Positions 20,047 to 21,011 of a stretch of 21,011 bases of DNA are shown piece after piece. The notes below the pieces were generated by a model. The model searched no databases, was not told where the DNA came from, and saw only the letters and a list, made by a program, of their open reading frames with translations. Source of the stretch: a virus; IMG/VR virus record IMGVR_UViG_3300042938_001022, positions 1 to 21,011 of that record. One strand, given 5' to 3'. The translations under genes were made by a program, and so were the position numbers. Numbering within the stretch: the first letter of the stretch is position 1; the number at the start of each line of letters is the position of its first letter.

Positions 20047-21011
20047 ATGGAGATAAAAAGCACCGTGATCTTTGAGAAGAACTATGAGGCTATCTTAGGT
20101 GACCGACGCTTTATCATTAACGAAGGTGGTTCTAGATCATCTAAGACCTATTCACTTTGTCAGCTCATGATCATCTATTGCTTACAGAATAAGAATAAAA
20201 TAGTATCTGTAATACGCAAGACCTTCCCTGCCCTACGTGCTACAGTGCTCAGGGACTTCATAGAGATACTCAAAGAGATTGGTTTGTACAATCAAGAGAG
20301 CCACAATAAGTCTGAGCACATATATACATTCAGCAATGGTTCGATGGTTGAGTTCTTCTCAGTAGATGATGAGCAGAAGATAAGGGGTAGGAAGAGAGAC
20401 ATAGCCTGGTGTAATGAGGCCAATGAGCTGTACTTCGATGACTTCACTCAGCTTAACATGCGTACCGAGCATAAGCTTATATTCGACTACAATCCATCTG
20501 ATTCGGTATCGTGGCTGTATGAACTACCAAAAGACGAAAGCACATTGATCAAATCCACATATAAGGATAATCCATTCTTGCCTGATAGCATTAAAGCTCA
20601 GATCGAAGATCTTAAACGTACTGATGAGGCATTGTACCAAATATACGCTCTAGGCGAGAAGGCTACTAGCAAGAGCAACATCTACTCTAACTGGTCATTC
20701 GTGGCACATAGGCCATCTAGATTCGTTAAGTATGTATATGGATTAGATTTTGGTTACAATCACCCTACTGCATTGATGAGAGTCTACTATTGCGACAATG
20801 ATATCTACATCGAGCCAGTAATATATGAGAGCTATCTGACAACCACGATGCTCATAGAGAAGCTAAGCACATTGAACATAGAACAGACTGTTACGATCCT
20901 AGCAGATTACTCTAGGCCTGAAATAATTAAGGAGATGAACATAGCTGGCTACGACGTACAGAATGCCAATAAGGTGGTGAAGAAAGGAATAGATAACCTC
21001 AAGACATTTGG
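20047..21011 (+). CDS. Terminase large subunit (3' end outside window)
   Basis: ATG follows the small-subunit stop directly; 321 codons are visible before the edge. This is a Terminase_3-type packaging motor and headful/cos nuclease. Walker A is G27-G-S-R-S-S-K-T34, and Walker B with catalytic Glu is 'RDIAWCNEANELY' (E124). The nuclease domain begins at 'YGLDFGYNHPTALM' with D234, and D287 in 'ILADYSRPEII' is the next metal ligand. The final nuclease Asp is expected beyond the window. Base composition is again higher in G+C (29 of 60 in 20221-20280), like the capsid genes. Confidence 0.9.
   Translation, partial: MEIKSTVIFEKNYEAILGDRRFIINEGGSRSSKTYSLCQLMIIYCLQNKNKIVSVIRKTFPALRATVLRDFIEILKEIGLYNQESHNKSEHIYTFSNGSMVEFFSVDDEQKIRGRKRDIAWCNEANELYFDDFTQLNMRTEHKLIFDYNPSDSVSWLYELPKDESTLIKSTYKDNPFLPDSIKAQIEDLKRTDEALYQIYALGEKATSKSNIYSNWSFVAHRPSRFVKYVYGLDFGYNHPTALMRVYYCDNDIYIEPVIYESYLTTTMLIEKLSTLNIEQTVTILADYSRPEIIKEMNIAGYDVQNANKVVKKGIDNLKTF

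Noticed and set aside
1-21011. Search for tRNA, CRISPR arrays, transposases, integrase and attachment sites
   Set aside because: Nothing convincing was seen by eye: no spaced direct repeats of CRISPR type, no cloverleaf with a recognisable T arm, and no recombinase motifs. A tRNA or CRISPR program would be needed to be certain.

Overview
The window looks like about half of the genome of a tailed double-stranded DNA phage (or prophage) of a Bacteroidetes host, probably Flavobacteriia or relatives. The reasons are the A/T-rich sequence, gene starts preceded by A-rich leaders rather than GGAGG-type ribosome sites, two copies of a TAnnTTTG-type promoter box, and phage protein types common in that phylum: XkdF-like protease, DUF6712-like connector, DUF3127-like OB-fold SSB, ERF recombinase and a putative unimolecular spanin. 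No integrase, convincing repressor pair, tRNA, CRISPR array or insertion sequence is visible, so lifestyle cannot be decided here. Apart from one truncated gene at the left edge, every gene is on the + strand.

Layout. 1-488 (minus strand): end-truncated gene, possibly a tail assembly chaperone. 532-5340: capsid and connector block (prohead protease with scaffold-like tail, major capsid protein, putative tail tube protein, small beta-rich protein, portal, head-tail connector), with a hairpin after the capsid gene and a strong terminator at 3073-3100. 5337-6875: lysis cassette (holin, amidase endolysin, putative u-spanin). 6879-7754: calcineurin-like phosphoesterase, ended by a strong terminator at 7787-7830. 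7876 onward: an early-type promoter drives a run of small unknown genes, followed by a stand-alone DnaA domain IV-like protein.

9494-13821: a nucleotide and DNA-modification island: all-alpha pyrophosphohydrolase-like protein, SGNH-like protein, aGPT-Pplase (amino acid:DNA transferase)-like protein, fold-type II PLP enzyme, thymidylate-synthase-family hydroxymethylase, MazG-like pyrophosphohydrolase and a PD-(D/E)XK-like protein. 13818-15334: replisome organiser, with tandem 11-bp repeats inside the gene that resemble an origin, then a DnaB/Twinkle-type helicase. 15335-17849: NinG, ERF annealing protein, lambda-Exo-like nuclease and SSB-like protein, driven partly by a second copy of the early promoter. 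17897-19637: small proteins and a sigma-like factor. 19624 to the right edge: small and large terminase subunits (the large one truncated).

The main candidate for an undescribed system is the modification island. The TS-family enzyme carries Asp at the position that selects cytosine in T4 dCMP hydroxymethylase, while its neighbours resemble the amino-acid-transfer and PLP enzymes used by thymine-hypermodifying phages. A cytosine-directed (or otherwise atypical) hypermodification pathway, with pyrophosphohydrolases cleaning the nucleotide pool, is therefore a reasonable hypothesis. No base kinase or glycosyltransferase is visible in this window. All family names were recognised by eye from motifs, with no database search.
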